Below, piece after piece: positions 39,329 through 41,286 of a stretch of 41,286 nt of DNA (position 1 is its first letter; every line of letters begins with the position of its first letter). Under the pieces are notes generated by a model that had not been told where the DNA came from, made no database searches, and saw only the letters and a program-made list of their open reading frames with translations. This stretch comes from a virus. The DNA lies in the IMG/VR virus record IMGVR_UViG_3300045743_000340, positions 1-41,286 of that record. One strand, written 5' to 3'. Made by a program: the position numbers and the translations under genes.

Positions 39329-40840
39329 TTACATGTACATTGATAAAAATGTTTCATTCAAGGATTGATCTGGGATACAATGATTAATAAATGCTTGCGT
39401 AATAGTAATTGTTTCTTTATTTGTAATTGGATTTTTTGTTAATATTAATGAACTTTTATTAAATGTATCTGAAAGGTATATTGTATTTATTTCTCCAAAT
39501 ATAGTATCTAATTCTTTTTTAATTCTTCGCACTCCCTCATCTTCACGCGATACTCTTTTAATCAATTTAAAAATAAGATCTTCATCAAAATCAATTACCA
39601 AATTATTTGTATCGAATTTGAAATCTTCTTTTAAAGATGGTAATAATTTTTCAATAGTTATATTCAGTTTTTCTTGCATTGTTGGTGTTGATATATTGAT
39701 AATTTTCATTCTATCTAATACTATATCTGATACGCTTGATTCGTCATTAAATGATAATACAAAAAATATCTTTGATAAATCAATTGGAATATTTGATAAA
39801 TAATTATCTTGGAAATCTTGATTTTGCTCCTCATCTAATAAATGTGTTAAAATTCCATTTATCTCTTTTGATTTTGATTGCGAAATTTTATCAATTTCAT
39901 CTAAATATATAATCCCATTCATTACTCCTGCATTTGATAAACATTCTACGATTTTACCAGGTTTTGATCCAACATATGTCTCGGAATGACCTGTTATAAC
40001 ACTCGTATCTGTCATCCCACCAAAATTAATTTGATGAAATGGTAAACCCAATGCTTCTGATAAGCATCGTAAAATTTTTGTTTTACCAATACCCCTCGTT
40101 CCTTGTAATGCTAATACATTCCCTTTACTATCTGGATTAATAATCCTCTTTGCAATAAATGACATGATTTTCCGTTTGACTTCATCTAATCCAATTATAT
40201 GTTTATCTAATATACTTTGAATATTTTCAAAAAATATCTTCAATTCTCCTGATGAATGCGATTTACTAATATTAAATGGTTGGTATTTATTAAATGGAAT
40301 GTCTAATACTGTTTTAATCCATGCTATTCCTTTTGAATAATCTGAACTAGGTGGTGGTGATAAATTATTGAATTTGTCTAAAATAAAAGATTTTGTTTTG
40401 ATATCAACGTCTAATAATAAAATTTGATTTTTAATATCATCTAGGTCAAGTTCATTGGATTTTGACTTTTTATACTGTGTAATCTCATTTTCCACTTGAC
40501 TTAATTTTCTCTTTAATTTTGATTGTTCTGGTGTAATTTCTGGTTCTAATTCTTGTTCAATTGAATTTTCTAATGTTTCTATTATTATTTTAAAATCACC
40601 ATTCGATTTAATCGCTTGAGGCATTCTGAGTTTGGGACGAATTGGTTTTGGCTTTGATGGTTTGATTTTGACATTGGATAAGAATTTTGTATCAATATAC
40701 ATCCAATAAAGGTCACTTTGTACTGGATGAGTTACTGTATCTGAATGGTGTTGTTTAATACATATAAAGTATTTCTCATTATAACTTACAATTTCTTCAA
40801 CTTTATATGTTGATTCTGTCTTCCAATTTCCTCTAAACAT
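39329..40840 (-). CDS. Lon-type AAA+ ATPase without protease domain, with N-terminal CBM5/12-like module
   Basis: The 503-residue product has three parts. Residues 1-49 (FRGNWKTESTYKVEEIVSYN, then YFICIKQHHSDTVTHP and YWMYI) follow the chitin-binding CBM5/12 pattern W...T.Y..GD.V.Y.G..Y.C...H. A charged linker with coiled coil spans 50-170. The ATPase has Walker A GTRGIGKT (247-254), LPFHQINFGGMTDTSVITGH (the Lon box), Walker B GIIYLDEIDK, and a sensor/arginine region SDIVLDRMKIIN. A lid domain with RVSREDEGVRRIKKELD follows. The frame ends there, so the Ser/Lys protease domain of Lon is absent. It could be a remodelling ATPase. AAAAATGATT is at 40867-40876, 27 bases upstream. Confidence 0.85.
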   Translation of the reverse strand: MFRGNWKTESTYKVEEIVSYNEKYFICIKQHHSDTVTHPVQSDLYWMYIDTKFLSNVKIKPSKPKPIRPKLRMPQAIKSNGDFKIIIETLENSIEQELEPEITPEQSKLKRKLSQVENEITQYKKSKSNELDLDDIKNQILLLDVDIKTKSFILDKFNNLSPPPSSDYSKGIAWIKTVLDIPFNKYQPFNISKSHSSGELKIFFENIQSILDKHIIGLDEVKRKIMSFIAKRIINPDSKGNVLALQGTRGIGKTKILRCLSEALGLPFHQINFGGMTDTSVITGHSETYVGSKPGKIVECLSNAGVMNGIIYLDEIDKISQSKSKEINGILTHLLDEEQNQDFQDNYLSNIPIDLSKIFFVLSFNDESSVSDIVLDRMKIINISTPTMQEKLNITIEKLLPSLKEDFKFDTNNLVIDFDEDLIFKLIKRVSREDEGVRRIKKELDTIFGEINTIYLSDTFNKSSLILTKNPITNKETITITQAFINHCIPDQSLNETFLSMYM

Positions 40841-40866
40841 AATTAAAAAAGTAATTTAATTATATT

Positions 40867-40876
40867 AATCATTTTT
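40867..40876 (-). promoter_or_regulatory. AAAAATGATT motif upstream of the Lon-like gene
   Basis: Minus-strand copy, 27 bases before the ATG. Confidence 0.5.
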
Positions 40877-40904
40877 ATTTTTTAACTTTGACAAAAAATA
40901 TTTA

Positions 40905-41286
40905 TTATGCCCAGAAATTAATAATCCAAAAATCTCCTGCTAATTCTTTATCACAAATATATTCATATGGAATTGTAAAGTATCCCTTGTTTCCGACACC
41001 TTCACCCCATGAATTTTGAAAACCAAAGCGTTGGGTTGAATCGTCAAACGAGATTAAATCGATACAATGACCGCCAAGTAATTCTTCTCTATATACATTT
41101 GGCATTTGAATATCACCTGTTTTCATTGATTCTCTAGATTGGAAAGACTCAAATACTGCAACACCAATGATTACTGGGAATCCTGATACTAATGCTCGTT
41201 TAATTGTATCTAGATTTTGTTTAACACTTTGGTATTTAAATTTATTAATATGAGTTAATGCTTGTTTAGTACACTTATTTGGTGGA
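40905..41286 (-). CDS. Papain-like (C1) cysteine protease, C-terminal part; runs off the window
   Basis: The minus-strand frame stays open from the window edge to the stop at 40905, about 126 residues. An internal Met at 41126 is not the likely start, because the frame upstream of it (INKFKYQSVKQNLDTIKRAL, then GFPVIIGVAVFESFQ) is typical of the family. The visible catalytic residues are His in LLGGHCIDLISFD and Asn in FGFQNSWGEGVGNKGYFTIP. The catalytic Cys and any propeptide lie outside. Such proteases occur in several giant viruses and could process virion or host proteins. Confidence 0.85.
   Translation of the reverse strand, partial: PPNKCTKQALTHINKFKYQSVKQNLDTIKRALVSGFPVIIGVAVFESFQSRESMKTGDIQMPNVYREELLGGHCIDLISFDDSTQRFGFQNSWGEGVGNKGYFTIPYEYICDKELAGDFWIINFWA

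Noticed and set aside
39841-40110. Lon-like gene as a frameshifted full-length Lon protease
   Set aside because: The frame ends with a normal lid domain and stop. I saw no protease-domain motif in the other frames downstream (before 39329).
40905-41126. Treating the papain-like frame as a complete 73-residue gene starting at Met 41126
   Set aside because: The frame continues open to the window edge with typical family sequence, so that Met is internal.

Overview
The window looks like a piece of a large nucleocytoplasmic DNA virus (giant virus), most likely of the Mimiviridae/Imitervirales type. The DNA is very AT-rich and nearly gap-free. Genes sit on both strands without introns. The content combines viral replication genes (family B DNA polymerase fragment, poxvirus A22-type RuvC resolvase, both ribonucleotide reductase subunits, dNMP kinase) with eukaryote-like signalling and folding genes (casein kinase 1, dual-specificity phosphatase, DnaJ, NFACT-R protein, possible Atg8-like protein). 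It also has giant-virus accessory families (MSV199/T5orf172 proteins, repeat-rich fibre proteins, glycosyltransferases). I see no rRNA, tRNA, CRISPR array or insertion sequence. Placement below order level is not possible from sequence reading alone.

Layout. 1-5.9 kb: the end of a Lys/Ser repeat protein, the reductase small subunit, a two-domain glycan enzyme carrying a PNCST tandem repeat, an acidic-tailed possible ssDNA-binding protein and a small membrane protein. 5.9-12.2 kb: a 1258-residue protein that may be the early transcription factor large subunit, a candidate myristoylated protein, a second possible ssDNA-binding protein, a thioredoxin-like protein and a membrane protein ending in an AT-hook. 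12.2-20.6 kb: an all-minus block with phosphatase, a 52-residue gene, NFACT-R, DnaJ, a three-repeat protein, an MSV199 protein and the intein-bearing reductase large subunit. 20.9-31.3 kb: SLATT-like membrane protein, dNMP kinase, exostosin-like glycosyltransferase, a 956-residue fibre, histidine phosphatase, an Atg8-like candidate and the C-terminal part of DNA polymerase B interrupted by an intein. 31.5-41.3 kb: CK1 kinase, resolvase, two membrane/virion-type proteins, a second fibre, a second MSV199 protein, a small helical protein, a Lon-type ATPase with an N-terminal carbohydrate-binding-like module, and the 3' part of a papain-like protease running off the right edge.

How the genes fit together: the reductase subunits, dNMP kinase and thioredoxin-like protein fit dNTP supply. 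Polymerase, resolvase and the possible ssDNA-binding proteins fit replication and genome processing. The glycosyltransferases and the two fibre proteins fit a glycosylated virion surface. Kinase, phosphatase, NFACT-R, DnaJ and the Atg8-like candidate fit manipulation of the host cytoplasm.

Two layers of non-coding structure stand out. The first is a candidate promoter motif, AAAAATGATT, about 25-70 bases upstream of nine genes. The second is a modular family of intergenic palindromes: shared outer arms of the AAAACTTTT/AAAAGTTTT type around different inner palindromes, often beside TTTTGATCAAAA. These recall the mimivirus transcript-end hairpins, yet several lie between divergent genes where no transcript is expected to end. 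One appears inserted inside another, and one 40-base core occurs in both orientations. The clearest coding oddity is the split DNA polymerase B gene: its C-terminal half stands alone with its own promoter-like motif and carries a Ser1 intein without a recognisable intact endonuclease.
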